From positions 1-34,006 of the forward strand of contig CAIKHN010000013.1 in the NCBI GenBank assembly GCA_903827265.1: 34,006 bases of DNA. The letters run 5' to 3'. Numbering within the stretch: position 1 is the first letter of the stretch; each line of letters starts with the position of its first letter. Shown in pieces: positions 8,877-16,757 of the stretch. This DNA is from Candidatus Uhrbacteria bacterium. Lineage in GTDB: Bacteria > Patescibacteriota > Patescibacteriia > UBA9934. The notes under the pieces were generated by a model that did not search any database, was not told where the DNA came from, and saw only the letters and a program-made list of their open reading frames with translations. The translations under genes and the position numbers were made by a program.

Positions 8877-9167
8877 TTACGCGAGTTGAAGGTGCTGTTT
8901 TATTTTGACGATTTCAATGCGATGTTCTTCGATTTGCGGAAGAACACCTTCGTCGATGACTTCGGTAATTCCACCGATAATTTCCTCCTTGATCTCATCC
9001 ATTCGCTTGATCAGTCGCTGTTCTGACGCAAACACTGCGGCGTTCACGATAGAATACGTTTCGTCACAAATTTCTCGCTTTAATTGACGGCCGAATATTT
9101 CATTGTTTTCGATCAGCAGTTCACAGAACATCCCTCTGAGAATCGCGATATCTTTTTTGTTCAACAT
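8877..9167 (-). CDS. Small coiled-coil hypothetical protein
   Basis: A 96-aa, charged, mostly helical protein (starts MLNKKDIAILRGMF, ends IEIVKIKQHLQLA) with heptad-like spacing of I, L and V in its second half. It has no membrane segment. Short proteins of this pattern are frequent in Patescibacteria, but no function is known to me. A TATTCT box lies 15 nt before the ATG, and no Shine-Dalgarno is seen. It is a single-gene unit between the hairpin at 8832 and cysS. Confidence 0.75.
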   Translation of the reverse strand: MLNKKDIAILRGMFCELLIENNEIFGRQLKREICDETYSIVNAAVFASEQRLIKRMDEIKEEIIGGITEVIDEGVLPQIEEHRIEIVKIKQHLQLA

Positions 9168-9219
9168 ACAAACAAAACAAAAGAATAAGCGTCCTTAGTG
9201 GGGGTCAGACTTTTGTAGT

Positions 9220-10617
9220 CTACCACACCTCCTTCAACTTCTGTCCGTCAGCCGTGTCTTCGGCGATGAAACCGAGCGTCGCGATTTCATCACGTAGCTC
9301 ATCGGACTTCTTCCAGTCCTTACTCGATCGCGCTACCTCACGATCGGCAACAAGTTTCTCGACAGCATTTGGGATCATTATCGGTCGCGCAACAACGTCT
9401 TCAAGTGCGAGGCCGAGAATCTCGTCCATCGCAAGCAATGTCGCCGATTTCACCGAACGTTCCATCGATGCATGGTTCAGTACGCCATAGAAGATCGCGA
9501 GCGCACTCGGCGTGTCGAGATCGTCGTTTATTCGATCCATGAATTGCGCCATCGATTCTGCATCAGCTTCGCCCGGCTTCGGCAAATCACGAACCGCGTT
9601 GCGAATATTTCCGAGCGCGGTATGTGAGGCACCGACCGCGTCCCACGTAAAATTCTGCGGCGTTCGATAATGTGCGCCAAGAATGAAGAGACGGAAGCTC
9701 AACGGATGAATCTTATGCGTCTCAAGATCCGCGACTGTGTACGTGTTGTTCAGTGACTTACTCATTTTCCCGCCATCGATCTGCAAGAACTCATTGTGCA
9801 TCCAAAAGTTCGCCTCTAAGCAATTCCGCGCCGCGAGTGTTTGCGCGATTTCGTTTTCATGATGAACCGCAATGTGATCAATGCCACCGGTGTGAATATC
9901 GAACGGAAGACCGAGATACTTCTCACTCATCGCGGAACACTCAATATGCCAACCAGGGAATCCGACACCCCACGGCGACTCCCACTCCATCTGTCGCTTC
10001 TGGACTGCAGCGTCCGAGCTCGGTGATGGTGAAAACTTCCACAATGCAAAATCTGACGCATTCTTTTTGCCTCTCATCGATACGCGAGCGCCACCTTCTT
10101 TCTCATCAAGCGACTGTCCGGAAAGCTGGCCGTACGATGAAAGCTTCGACGTATCAAAATACACGCCGTCAGCAATCGTGTACGTGTAGCCATTCTTCTC
10201 GATTGCCTCAATCATCGCGATCTGTTCGGCGATGTGATCGGTCGCCTTTGGACTGACGTGTGGCATGAGTATGTTGAATTTCTTCATGTCCTCAAAGTAG
10301 AGCGCGGTATATTTCGCCGCGATGTCCCACGCGCTTTCCCCAGTCTTCTCGCTCATCATCTGCAATTTCTCTGCACCGCCATCAAGATCGCCAACCAAAT
10401 GCCCAACGTCGGTAATATTAATCACCTGCGTCACCGCGTAGTCATTCGCCTCGAACATTCTTCGCAACGTGTCCGCCATCAGGAACGCTCGAAAGTTTCC
10501 GATGTGACCGCGACCGTAAACGGTAAGGCCGCAACTGTAAATTCCAACTTTTCCTGGAATAAGTGGCGCAAAGGCTTGCTTCTTTCGTCCGAGAGTATTG
10601 AAAAGATGAATCGCCAT
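9220..10617 (-). CDS. cysS: Cysteinyl-tRNA synthetase
   Basis: Class I synthetase charging tRNA-Cys with cysteine. The 465 aa show the zinc ligands C29, C227, H252 and E256, the HIGH-type motif RGHIGNF (about 36-42) and KMSKS (284-288), then a helical anticodon-binding region and the DELR-containing C-terminus. The frame is open to 10641, but MAIHLFNTLG at 10617 matches the usual family start. An extended -10 (TGC-TTTAAA, 10630-10638) lies 12 nt upstream and there is no Shine-Dalgarno. The length is normal and all motifs are intact. Confidence 0.96.
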   Translation of the reverse strand: MAIHLFNTLGRKKQAFAPLIPGKVGIYSCGLTVYGRGHIGNFRAFLMADTLRRMFEANDYAVTQVINITDVGHLVGDLDGGAEKLQMMSEKTGESAWDIAAKYTALYFEDMKKFNILMPHVSPKATDHIAEQIAMIEAIEKNGYTYTIADGVYFDTSKLSSYGQLSGQSLDEKEGGARVSMRGKKNASDFALWKFSPSPSSDAAVQKRQMEWESPWGVGFPGWHIECSAMSEKYLGLPFDIHTGGIDHIAVHHENEIAQTLAARNCLEANFWMHNEFLQIDGGKMSKSLNNTYTVADLETHKIHPLSFRLFILGAHYRTPQNFTWDAVGASHTALGNIRNAVRDLPKPGEADAESMAQFMDRINDDLDTPSALAIFYGVLNHASMERSVKSATLLAMDEILGLALEDVVARPIMIPNAVEKLVADREVARSSKDWKKSDELRDEIATLGFIAEDTADGQKLKEVW

Positions 10618-10678
10618 AGATGGAGGAAGTTTAAAGCACAACGCCGAAAGCCGAAAGCGCGCGTGGGGAAAACAGCAA

Positions 10679-10698
10679 CGGAGCCCGTGAAGGCTCCG
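10679..10698 (-). terminator. Terminator of the 145-aa orphan gene
   Basis: A 7-bp stem (CGGAGCC/GGCTCCG) with a 6-nt loop, read on the minus strand, is followed by TTGCTGTTTT. It lies 20 bases after the TGA at 10718. Confidence 0.7.
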
Positions 10699-10717
10699 CG
10701 CGATGGCGCACCGTGAC

Positions 10718-11155
10718 TCAATCCCTGACGAACGACTGGAACCGCGAACCGTAGCGCACGCCCATCAACTCGAGCATCTCGTTGTACGGAGTACTCCGCG
10801 ACGAGATCTCGATGGAGCACGGATTTCCTTGCGCGTTCCGCATCATCGGCTGCCCGAATTCGTGAGTCATGACGCGGAATTGCTCCGCACAGGACTCGCC
10901 GAAACGAATGACGAGGAGCCCATCCTTGGCTTCCCACGACGTGATGATTCCGAGCGCAGCGCAGATCCGCACTTCCGCCACGTCGTCCACTGCCGGCAAC
11001 AGCGCGAACGCGCCTTGTCCGACGAGAGGAGTCATGTAGTGGTAGTTGTTGAGGACGCCGACGGACGGCATGTTTCGGAAGCCGTTTCTGGCGAGCGTCG
11101 CGATCGGCGGCGGACCAGCATTGAAATCGATACACTGACAATCATCGAAGGACAT
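10718..11155 (-). CDS. Orphan hypothetical protein with own promoter and terminator
   Basis: A 145-aa protein from ATG 11155 (MSFDDCQCIDF). It has two nearby Cys, a Pro-rich turn and no membrane segment. I do not recognise it. This frame is preferred over the overlapping minus-strand frame 10479-11141 because it has a full promoter (TTGCAA-17-TAGGGT, 11185-11213), a GGGG purine run 5 nt before the ATG, and a terminator hairpin after its TGA. The frame is open to 11194, but that start lies inside the promoter. Base composition is more GC-rich than in the neighbouring housekeeping genes. Confidence 0.7.
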   Translation of the reverse strand: MSFDDCQCIDFNAGPPPIATLARNGFRNMPSVGVLNNYHYMTPLVGQGAFALLPAVDDVAEVRICAALGIITSWEAKDGLLVIRFGESCAEQFRVMTHEFGQPMMRNAQGNPCSIEISSRSTPYNEMLELMGVRYGSRFQSFVRD

Positions 11156-11184
11156 GCGCACCCCAGGGAGAGTTGTGCGGCAAC

Positions 11185-11213
11185 ACCCTACCACAATTTC
11201 GCGAACGTTGCAA
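11185..11213 (-). promoter_or_regulatory. Promoter of the 145-aa orphan gene
   Basis: TTGCAA (11208-11213), 17-bp spacer, TAGGGT (11185-11190), about 30 nt before the ATG. It sits in the gap after the stop of the 748-aa gene. Confidence 0.6.
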
Positions 11214-11220
11214 TAAAAAG

Positions 11221-13467
11221 TTATTCAGCTAGCATGCTGCCCTGAAGACGAGATTCAACACTATACACCGCAGATCGATAATCAATTGCATGAGTTTTTG
11301 CGCGCCTTGCTTCAGCAACCTTGTTCCACGCCATTGCGATATCTTCATCTGCCAGTTTTATCGCTGAAGTACGGAATACGCTCATGAACGACCCCTCAAG
11401 ATCAACCTTCTTTTTCTTTGCGAACTCAAATGCTCGCTCTGCATCCTCAACTTCTTTTTCACATAATTTCACTTTTGCCTCAGCGTCCTCACCAACATTT
11501 TTAAGATACTCACGCGCTTCTGGAAGCGTTTCTGTGCGTAGCGAATTAAGTATGCTATCAGGTAATGGCAGTACTGTTGCAATAGTTGCTTTTATTTGTG
11601 TTTTACATGGAGCAATTTGCTCACGGAACGTCGCCGATGCACGATCCATCATGCTCTCGGTTTTTGGCCACCATTCCTTTGCATCGGCCTCGTTTCTTTC
11701 CATCACCGCCTCTGACATATGTTCGATGCGGCGGTCGATCTCATACTTCGAAACAACTTTTGAAATATTCCAGACGTCTTCTTTTGGTAACATGTTTTGA
11801 AGAACATTAGAGAGGCGATCCTTCCACTCTCTGTGTTCCGTTTCACAAATCTGTTGCACACGTGGCGCGATCAAAGCCGCACCTCCGTCGTTATTCACGA
11901 CCGAATGCACACGTGATTCAAGAGAGCGAACGAACGTCCGATATTTCTGAAGCCCTTGTGCGGCTGCATGCATATCATTCAATCGCGAATTCCATGTATT
12001 AGCATCAAAATCTGTCACCTGTTCCTGCGCAAGCGAGTGAATTTTTGCAGAACGTTCCGTAACGGTACCGGCAAGACGCGTTATTTCACTAAGCGCAATC
12101 TGCGCATCTCCCTCAATTCTTCCCACATCCGCAACGACTCCTGCGGCGCGATCATTCACCGCAGCATCGACGCGCTTTTGCGATGCAATCGTCCAATCCT
12201 CGCGAACAACCTTTTCAACAACACTCTCTGCTTCAGTAAGTTTTGTAAGATACGATTCGGCATTCTGGAGTATGTCTACCGCATCATTCATGAGCTTCGA
12301 TGGCCCGTTCCAATCAACACCGTGTTTTTCAAGAATCGGTCGAGCCTCGGGAGCTACCCCTGAAAAAGACTTTCCACCTCGCGCAGCAACAATAATTCGG
12401 CGTTCATCGTCCTTCATGAAGCGCGGCAAATGCGAATTACCAACGTTCGAATCCTCAATCGCAAACGTCGCGAGCACAAAACGAAGCTCGTCGATGTTCG
12501 CCTTTCCTTCGCGGAGCGCAATTTCTCGTACCGCAATTTGTGCAGCATCTGGGCCGATAAAACGGAGGAGCTCTTTTTCTGGAGACGTGTCTGCGAGATA
12601 TGCATCAACAAGCGCTTTGCGTACGTCTGGCGTGTTTTCTTTTTCGTATACTGATTGTTCCAAGCGTCCGCGAAGCGACACGCCCACAATTCCGCTCCGT
12701 GTATGCGCGACATGACGACGAACGAGCGCATCGACGGCGCTCTTCACGCTGCCGAGGAGCGTCGGCGAAAGCGACGTCTCATTCTCAACGTATTGTTTGA
12801 GCACAAGATTCGTCACCGCCCCTGGCACGAGATACGTTTCCTCAAGGTACGGGACAAATTTTTCAAACGCGCTTTTCTCCCACTGGCCGTCATACGGGCC
12901 CTGCATTCCGCCAAGAAGCGCTTCAAATCGTTCTTCTTCGCCAATCCGTTCGTTCATCTCCCATTCAATATTCGAAAGTGCGGATGCGTGCTCTTTCGCA
13001 GACATCTTTTTCATTCTCGGCTGTTTTGCAGCTTGTGTTTCGAGCGACGCGAGTGTTTTCCCCGCCTCTTCTCGCTCAATATTCAACGTATCCCGCATTG
13101 AGATCATGGCAGCAAGCATGCCATTCTCCTCCGTTCCTGACGCAACGCTCTCTTCGACGTCTTTAAGCGAACGCCCTTCGGCCATATCGAGAATGGTCGA
13201 CGTCAATTCATCAATCTGTTGGTTGACGGATTGCATCGCAGTTCTTGCGTCTTCGATTGCTCTCGTGTTCTTCGAGACGTCCTCAACGTGCTCCGGAGCT
13301 CCACGTTTCTGCTTTTCCAGAACCGCCTTTCGCGCCAAGCGCCCAAACATCGCCTTCTTTACGCTGGAAACTTCTGGCGATTCCGTTGGAGCGATCACTG
13401 GCTTTTGCCGAGTCTTTCGCTCTCGCTTCGGCGTTTCTGGCGCGATCATTGGAGGAAGTTCCAGCAT
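11221..13467 (-). CDS. Large helical hypothetical protein, 748 aa
   Basis: I do not recognise this protein. It starts MLELPPMIAPETPKRERK with a basic, Pro-rich N-terminus of about 45 residues. Long charged helical stretches follow, with coiled-coil character around 55-130 (IDELTSTILDM, DTLNIEREEAGKTLASLE) and again near 660-690 (KLCEKEVEDAERAFEFAKKKK). A globular-looking middle (about 150-400) contains FEKFVPYLEETY and RFIGPDAAQIAV. There is no signal peptide, membrane helix or nucleotide-binding motif. The frame is intact over 2.2 kb with normal codon use, so it is a real gene. It appears monocistronic, with TATTCT 14 nt before the ATG. It could be a cytoplasmic structural or scaffold protein (inference). 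Confidence 0.8.
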   Translation of the reverse strand: MLELPPMIAPETPKRERKTRQKPVIAPTESPEVSSVKKAMFGRLARKAVLEKQKRGAPEHVEDVSKNTRAIEDARTAMQSVNQQIDELTSTILDMAEGRSLKDVEESVASGTEENGMLAAMISMRDTLNIEREEAGKTLASLETQAAKQPRMKKMSAKEHASALSNIEWEMNERIGEEERFEALLGGMQGPYDGQWEKSAFEKFVPYLEETYLVPGAVTNLVLKQYVENETSLSPTLLGSVKSAVDALVRRHVAHTRSGIVGVSLRGRLEQSVYEKENTPDVRKALVDAYLADTSPEKELLRFIGPDAAQIAVREIALREGKANIDELRFVLATFAIEDSNVGNSHLPRFMKDDERRIIVAARGGKSFSGVAPEARPILEKHGVDWNGPSKLMNDAVDILQNAESYLTKLTEAESVVEKVVREDWTIASQKRVDAAVNDRAAGVVADVGRIEGDAQIALSEITRLAGTVTERSAKIHSLAQEQVTDFDANTWNSRLNDMHAAAQGLQKYRTFVRSLESRVHSVVNNDGGAALIAPRVQQICETEHREWKDRLSNVLQNMLPKEDVWNISKVVSKYEIDRRIEHMSEAVMERNEADAKEWWPKTESMMDRASATFREQIAPCKTQIKATIATVLPLPDSILNSLRTETLPEAREYLKNVGEDAEAKVKLCEKEVEDAERAFEFAKKKKVDLEGSFMSVFRTSAIKLADEDIAMAWNKVAEARRAKTHAIDYRSAVYSVESRLQGSMLAE

Positions 13468-13517
13468 AACACAAAAAAACAAGAATAAATCTCTTTAAGG
13501 ATATCACATGACGATTA

Positions 13518-13556
13518 CATAACGATGTTATTTGCTGGCCAAATAAAATCGTTATG
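13518..13556. repeat. 39-bp near-perfect inverted repeat
   Basis: CATAACGAT-g-TTATTTG (13518-13534) pairs with CAAATAA-a-ATCGTTATG (13540-13556) around CTGGC, giving a 17-bp stem with one mismatch. It is AT-rich, lacks a T-run and overlaps the stop codon of the PEBP gene. It may work as a terminator, an operator or a recombination site. Confidence 0.75.
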
Positions 13557-14022
13557 CCGTTGCGTGTTGCATTGCTCTAATTTTCTGTCGTTGATATCGC
13601 CCTTCCAAAACGCCTTGCGCAATGACGTGTCCTTCCATCGCTTCCTCAATCACGTTTCGTGGCGCGCCGTGGCTTACGTCAAGCATGCAATCTAGCGCGT
13701 ATGCGATGAATCGATATTCATGTTCACCAACTCCAGGACACGGACCGCCGTAGCCAACCTCACTAAAATCTGTTTCTCCTTCACGAGCGCCCTGTGGCAC
13801 ATTGTTTTCACGAATGACTCGTGTGGAAGGAGAAATATTCCACACACTCCAATGCAACCAATTCCCTGATGGTGATGACGGATCGTCAACCAAAACGGCA
13901 ATGCTCTGCGTGTCTCCAGGAACGTCGTCGAAAACGAGTTCAGGATTCACATCTTTCCCGTCGCACGTATATTTCGCGGGAATCATTTCGCCACTTACGA
14001 ACGCTGGAGACGTGACACGCAT
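13552..14022 (-). CDS. YbhB/YbcL family PEBP-like protein
   Basis: Phosphatidylethanolamine-binding/Raf-kinase-inhibitor-like fold. The 156 aa contain the family signatures: IPAKYTCDGKDVNPEL near the N-terminus, the ligand-pocket segment VDDPSSPSGNWLHWSVWNI, and YGGPCPGVGEHEYRFIAYALD. Bacterial members are cytoplasmic or periplasmic with unclear ligands. No signal peptide is visible here, so it is probably cytoplasmic. It is monocistronic. A candidate promoter TTCACG-17-TACAAT (14081-14109) would give a 5' leader of about 50 nt. Confidence 0.93.
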   Translation of the reverse strand: MRVTSPAFVSGEMIPAKYTCDGKDVNPELVFDDVPGDTQSIAVLVDDPSSPSGNWLHWSVWNISPSTRVIRENNVPQGAREGETDFSEVGYGGPCPGVGEHEYRFIAYALDCMLDVSHGAPRNVIEEAMEGHVIAQGVLEGRYQRQKIRAMQHATA

Positions 14023-14182
14023 AGATGTCGATGACTAGTGACGGCGCACGAGATCGTCATGAAGCGCGTTGATGTGATGCATTGTACAAACGCATGAAGA
14101 AAGCGTGAAGTGGAAACATCCACATGTGCACTAGTCGCTTGACGAGAAAATATTTTGCACAAAATCTTTTTGAAAAAAATGA

Positions 14183-14208
14183 CGCGGCCCCATTGCGTTG
14201 GGGCCGCG
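14183..14208 (-). terminator. Strong terminator of the 123-aa orphan gene
   Basis: A 10-bp perfect stem CGCGGCCCCA/TGGGGCCGCG with a 6-nt loop, read on the minus strand, is followed within two bases by a run of seven Ts. Confidence 0.92.
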
Positions 14209-14230
14209 CACATTCGCGCGAGAGATTTCT

Positions 14231-14602
14231 TCAAGCGGTGGCGTTCCTGCGCGCTCGCGGAGTGACACCAGGGTCAGAGAAGCGCGCACTCGCGGGCGCG
14301 TTCTGGTAGACGATCGTCGCCGGATTGATGGCTCGATCATTGGGCGCGTAGTCGTCTCGGCGAACGCTCGTGGGAATGAAGCCGAGATCGACCGTGAACA
14401 CGGCACCAACCGCGAGGAGGCGGAGGATCTGCTCACGCGTCTTTCCGCCGAAGTGCATCACCCGAGGCCGACACCCAAGCGCGGTACGGAGTCGGAAGAC
14501 TTCTCCCGACGCATCTACCATGATTTCGAATTCGACCAAGGCCGGTCCTTTCTCAGGATCGACGTCACTGATGGAACGAACGACACACAGCTTCTGCGGC
14601 AT
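14231..14602 (-). CDS. Orphan hypothetical protein, 123 aa
   Basis: I do not recognise this protein. It starts MPQKLCVVRSISDVD. The middle looks like a beta-rich domain (ALVEFEIMVDASGEVFRLRT), and the basic C-terminus ends RARRNATA. The start is well supported: GGAGG stands 5 nt before the ATG at 14602, one of the clearest Shine-Dalgarno sites in the window. The gene is GC-rich and ends TGA, with a strong terminator 22 bases further on. It is a free-standing unit like the other short orphan genes. Confidence 0.7.
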   Translation of the reverse strand: MPQKLCVVRSISDVDPEKGPALVEFEIMVDASGEVFRLRTALGCRPRVMHFGGKTREQILRLLAVGAVFTVDLGFIPTSVRRDDYAPNDRAINPATIVYQNAPASARFSDPGVTPRARRNATA

Positions 14603-14695
14603 GGGAGCCTCCGGGGTTGCGATTTGCGGGTCTGAACTCCTTCTCGTCCTGAATGGACGTGTCACGCTATCACAATATCAGAAAAAATGAAAGGT

Positions 14696-15082
14696 TTACC
14701 AAATCTTCCACCATGGTCTATTTACAGACCGTTCGGTAGCTCCCACCCCCTCCGACTCCCCCTCAGAAAGGGGGAGGGATTTCACGGAGCGCACCCACCC
14801 GTCGATGCGACGCATTTCTTTCTCGATCGTCGGCCCTTCGTACTCACCGCTGTGCGCGTGATTCACTCCGTACGATGGCTTCTTTTGGTCTAGATGCAGG
14901 CTAAACGTCACTTCGTCATTCTTTTGATCGACGTACAAATGAAACCGAGGGTAAAACTCTCCCGTCAATCGCAACACGAAACTCTCCTCCCCGCTCTGCG
15001 GATCTGTAAACGCCGAATATCCCGCTTTTCGCAAAACGGCCAACGGACTATGCATCACGGATTTGTCGTAGACCACCTTCAT
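14696..15082 (-). CDS. Hypothetical protein with in-frame repeat insertion
   Basis: A 128-aa protein starting MKVVYDKSVMHSPLAVL at 15082. The frame continues upstream through tRNA-Ser, so this internal ATG is preferred; TACACT ends 6 nt before it. I recall similar proteins as uncharacterised in Patescibacteria. Its core (about 20-97) is predicted mixed alpha/beta (SFVLRLTGEFYPRFHLYVDQ). Residues about 101-118 (SLPLSEGESEGVGATE) come from a GC-rich palindromic repeat. The protein then ends in an aromatic tail RPWWKIW. The repeat thus sits between the core and the tail, a place that tolerates insertion. Confidence 0.75.
   Translation of the reverse strand: MKVVYDKSVMHSPLAVLRKAGYSAFTDPQSGEESFVLRLTGEFYPRFHLYVDQKNDEVTFSLHLDQKKPSYGVNHAHSGEYEGPTIEKEMRRIDGWVRSVKSLPLSEGESEGVGATERSVNRPWWKIW
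14740..14785 (+). repeat. GC-rich palindromic repeat copy 2
   Basis: CCCACCCC, a short spacer, then TCCCCCT-caga-AAGGGGGA. It has the same plan as the dnaG and ligA copies and is read in frame, in the opposite sense, by the hypothetical gene 14696-15082. Confidence 0.7.
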
Positions 15083-15088
15083 ATCTCC

Positions 15089-15094
15089 AGTGTA
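15089..15094 (-). promoter_or_regulatory. -10 box for the 128-aa gene, leaderless start
   Basis: TACACT ends 6 nt before the ATG at 15082. The -35 position (TCGCCT, same as for dnaG) overlaps the tRNA-Ser terminator stem. Confidence 0.45.
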
Positions 15095-15096
15095 AC

Positions 15097-15120
15097 AAAA
15101 AAGAACCGCGAAGGCGATTC
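15097..15120 (-). terminator. Terminator of tRNA-Ser
   Basis: Stem GAATCGC/GCGGTTC with a CTTC loop (15103-15120), followed on the minus strand by six Ts, just after the tRNA's CCA end. Confidence 0.85.
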
Positions 15121-15125
15121 TTTTT

Positions 15126-15213
15126 TGGCGGAAGGGGAGAGATTCGAACTCTCGATACCTTGCGGTATACACGCGTTCCAGGCGTGCGCACTAGGCCACT
15201 ATGCGACCCTTCC
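15126..15213 (-). tRNA. tRNA-Ser (anticodon GGA)
   Basis: Read on the minus strand, the 7-bp acceptor GGAAGGG/CCCTTCC encloses a D arm, the anticodon stem CACGC/GCGTG with loop CTGGAAC (anticodon GGA), a long variable arm (TATACCGCAAGGTAT) typical of class II tRNAs, and the T arm GAGAG-TTCGAAT-CTCTC. Discriminator G and an encoded CCA follow. The length is 88 nt with CCA. It has its own promoter and terminator. Confidence 0.97.
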
Positions 15214-15231
15214 CTACAAATTTGCTCCAAA

Positions 15232-15260
15232 AGAATATCTGAAAAGAACGGATTGAGCAA
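15232..15260 (-). promoter_or_regulatory. Promoter of tRNA-Ser
   Basis: TTGCTC (15255-15260), 17-bp spacer, TATTCT (15232-15237), about 18 nt before the mature tRNA 5' end. Confidence 0.7.
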
Positions 15261-15264
15261 TGAC

Positions 15265-15293
15265 TTGTTCCCGAATCTCGATTTCGGTACCAT
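15265..15293 (+). promoter_or_regulatory. Promoter of tRNA-Pro
   Basis: TTGTTC (15265-15270), 17-bp spacer, TACCAT (15288-15293), about 22 nt before the mature tRNA. It diverges from the tRNA-Ser promoter, with the two -35 boxes only 4 bp apart. Confidence 0.65.
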
Positions 15294-15315
15294 TGTTGGG
15301 TCAGTTTCGAAATAT

Positions 15316-15391
15316 CGGACTATAGCGCAGTTGGTAGCGCGCGTCGTTCGGGACGACGAGGTCGTGGGTTCGAGCCCCGCTAGTCCGACCA
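15316..15391 (+). tRNA. tRNA-Pro (anticodon CGG)
   Basis: Acceptor CGGACTA/TAGTCCG, D arm GCGCAGTTGGTAGCGC, anticodon stem CGTCG/CGACG with loop TTCGGGA (anticodon CGG, reading CCG), T arm GTGGGTTCGAGCCCCGC, discriminator A and an encoded CCA. The length is 76 nt with CCA. Confidence 0.97.
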
Positions 15392-15395
15392 AAAG

Positions 15396-15419
15396 ATCAC
15401 TCTTCATGAGTGATTTTTT
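15396..15419 (+). terminator. Terminator of tRNA-Pro
   Basis: Stem ATCACTC/GAGTGAT with a 5-nt loop, running straight into six Ts. Confidence 0.9.
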
Positions 15420-15434
15420 GTTTCTCCCCCATCC

Positions 15435-15443
15435 TGCTATCAT
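15435..15443 (+). promoter_or_regulatory. Extended -10 for the flavoprotein gene, leaderless start
   Basis: TGC-TATCAT ends exactly 6 nt before the ATG at 15450. The -35 position is weak (TTTTTG), and there is no Shine-Dalgarno. Confidence 0.6.
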
Positions 15444-15449
15444 CCTTCC

Positions 15450-16709
15450 ATGCAATTCGACGATTCAACACAGTTCGATGTCATCGTGATTGGCGGTGGC
15501 GCTTCGGGGCTTATGGCAGCGGCAACGGCGGCAAGCCGAGGCAAGCGGGTTTTGATACTTGAAAAAAATCCGGAGTGTGGACGGAAACTTTCGATTTCCG
15601 GCGGAGGACGATGCAACATCACCAATGCCGAATTCGACAAACATCTTTTTACCGATCATTACGGCGATGCAAAGAAGTTTTTGCTTTCCGCGTTTTCGAC
15701 GTTTGGCCCGCAAGAAACATTTGACTACTTTAATTCTCGTGGATTGCCGTTTGTTATTGAAGATCGAAAACGTGCATTCCCTGTTACGCACTCCGCACTG
15801 GACGTGACGAACCTTCTTCTCGCCGAATGTAAAAAACACGGAGTTCGAATTCAAACGTCCTCCCCCGTCATGAAAATCGATTTCTTCGAAAATGAAATTC
15901 TTTCGGTGTCGACCAAAAATATTACGTACACCGCCACCAGTTACATCTTTGCCACCGGCGGGTCATCGCATCCAGAGACGGGATCGACCGGCGATGGCTT
16001 CCCATGGCTCTCCAAACTCGGCCACACGGTTGTTACCCCAACACCATCGCTTGTTCCGCTTGCCGTCCGAAGCCCTGACGAAGGACGGTGGGTAACCGAT
16101 CTTCAAGGCATCACCATCAAGGACGTAAAGATCTCCTTCACGGTCGATGGCCGAAAAGCGTTCAATAAGAAGGGATCGATCCTCTTTACGCACTTCGGGA
16201 TTTCAGGTCCGACTGTGCTTCATTCCGCAAAGGGCGTTGCCGATTTGCTTCCCGAAGGCGAAGTTGTCGCGCATCTCGATCTCTTCCCTACCCTCGACGA
16301 CGGCACGTTAAGCAGAAACCTCGTGGCACTTTTTGACGCGCACAAAAATACGATGATCAAAAACGTATTCGCAGGGATGTTGCTCACCGGAATCGTGAAT
16401 CGATCGCTTACGGTCGCCGGAATCGATCCTGACGCTCAAGTAAACGGCGTCACAAAGGAACAGCGCACACGACTTGTGAAAGCGCTGAAGGATCTTTCGT
16501 TCCCTATTTCCGGATTACTCGGCATGGACAAAGCGATTATCGCCGACGGTGGCGTTCCACTGAACGAAGTGTCGATGCAGACGATGCAAAGCAAAGTCGT
16601 CAAAAACCTCTTTCTGACCGGCGATCTCTTTCACATTGTCCGCCCTTCCGGCGGATACTCCCTCCAACTCTGCTGGACAACAGGCTTTCTTGCAGGAAAC
16701 GCTGCGTAA
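15450..16709 (+). CDS. HI0933-family FAD-dependent flavoprotein (BaiN/YhiN-like)
   Basis: Flavoprotein oxidoreductase of unknown substrate, often annotated as NAD(P)/FAD-dependent oxidoreductase or aminoacetone oxidase family. The 419 aa carry the N-terminal dinucleotide-binding motif VIGGGASGLMAA (about 12-23), the family signature LSISGGGRCNITN (about 49-61), a second FAD-contact segment FATGGSSHPETGSTGDG, and the C-terminal FAD-binding stretch GGYSLQLCWTTGFLAG. The length matches the family. The gene follows the tRNA-Pro terminator and has its own leaderless promoter. The next gene on this strand has a separate promoter, so this is a single-gene unit. Confidence 0.94.
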   Translation: MQFDDSTQFDVIVIGGGASGLMAAATAASRGKRVLILEKNPECGRKLSISGGGRCNITNAEFDKHLFTDHYGDAKKFLLSAFSTFGPQETFDYFNSRGLPFVIEDRKRAFPVTHSALDVTNLLLAECKKHGVRIQTSSPVMKIDFFENEILSVSTKNITYTATSYIFATGGSSHPETGSTGDGFPWLSKLGHTVVTPTPSLVPLAVRSPDEGRWVTDLQGITIKDVKISFTVDGRKAFNKKGSILFTHFGISGPTVLHSAKGVADLLPEGEVVAHLDLFPTLDDGTLSRNLVALFDAHKNTMIKNVFAGMLLTGIVNRSLTVAGIDPDAQVNGVTKEQRTRLVKALKDLSFPISGLLGMDKAIIADGGVPLNEVSMQTMQSKVVKNLFLTGDLFHIVRPSGGYSLQLCWTTGFLAGNAA

Positions 16710-16722
16710 ATTCAGCGAATCC

Positions 16723-16751
16723 TTGCGGAAAAGGCGGATCCGTGCTATTCT
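16723..16751 (+). promoter_or_regulatory. Promoter of the DEAD-box helicase
   Basis: TTGCGG (16723-16728), 17-bp spacer ending TGC, TATTCT (16746-16751). It predicts a start near 16758 and a 5' leader of about 160 nt. Confidence 0.65.
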
Positions 16752-16757
16752 TTCCTG

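Noticed and set aside
9207-9221. Small hairpin AGACT/AGTCT at the cysS stop
   Set aside because: Only 5 bp, with no U-tract; too weak to call a terminator.
10479-11141. 220-codon minus-strand frame overlapping cysS and the 145-aa gene
   Set aside because: Arg-rich shadow frame. The alternative frame 10718-11155 has promoter, purine run, start and terminator in the right order.
13518-13556. XerCD dif site
   Set aside because: The arms partly resemble dif half-sites (CATAA/TTATG) but the central spacing and overall 28-bp consensus do not fit.
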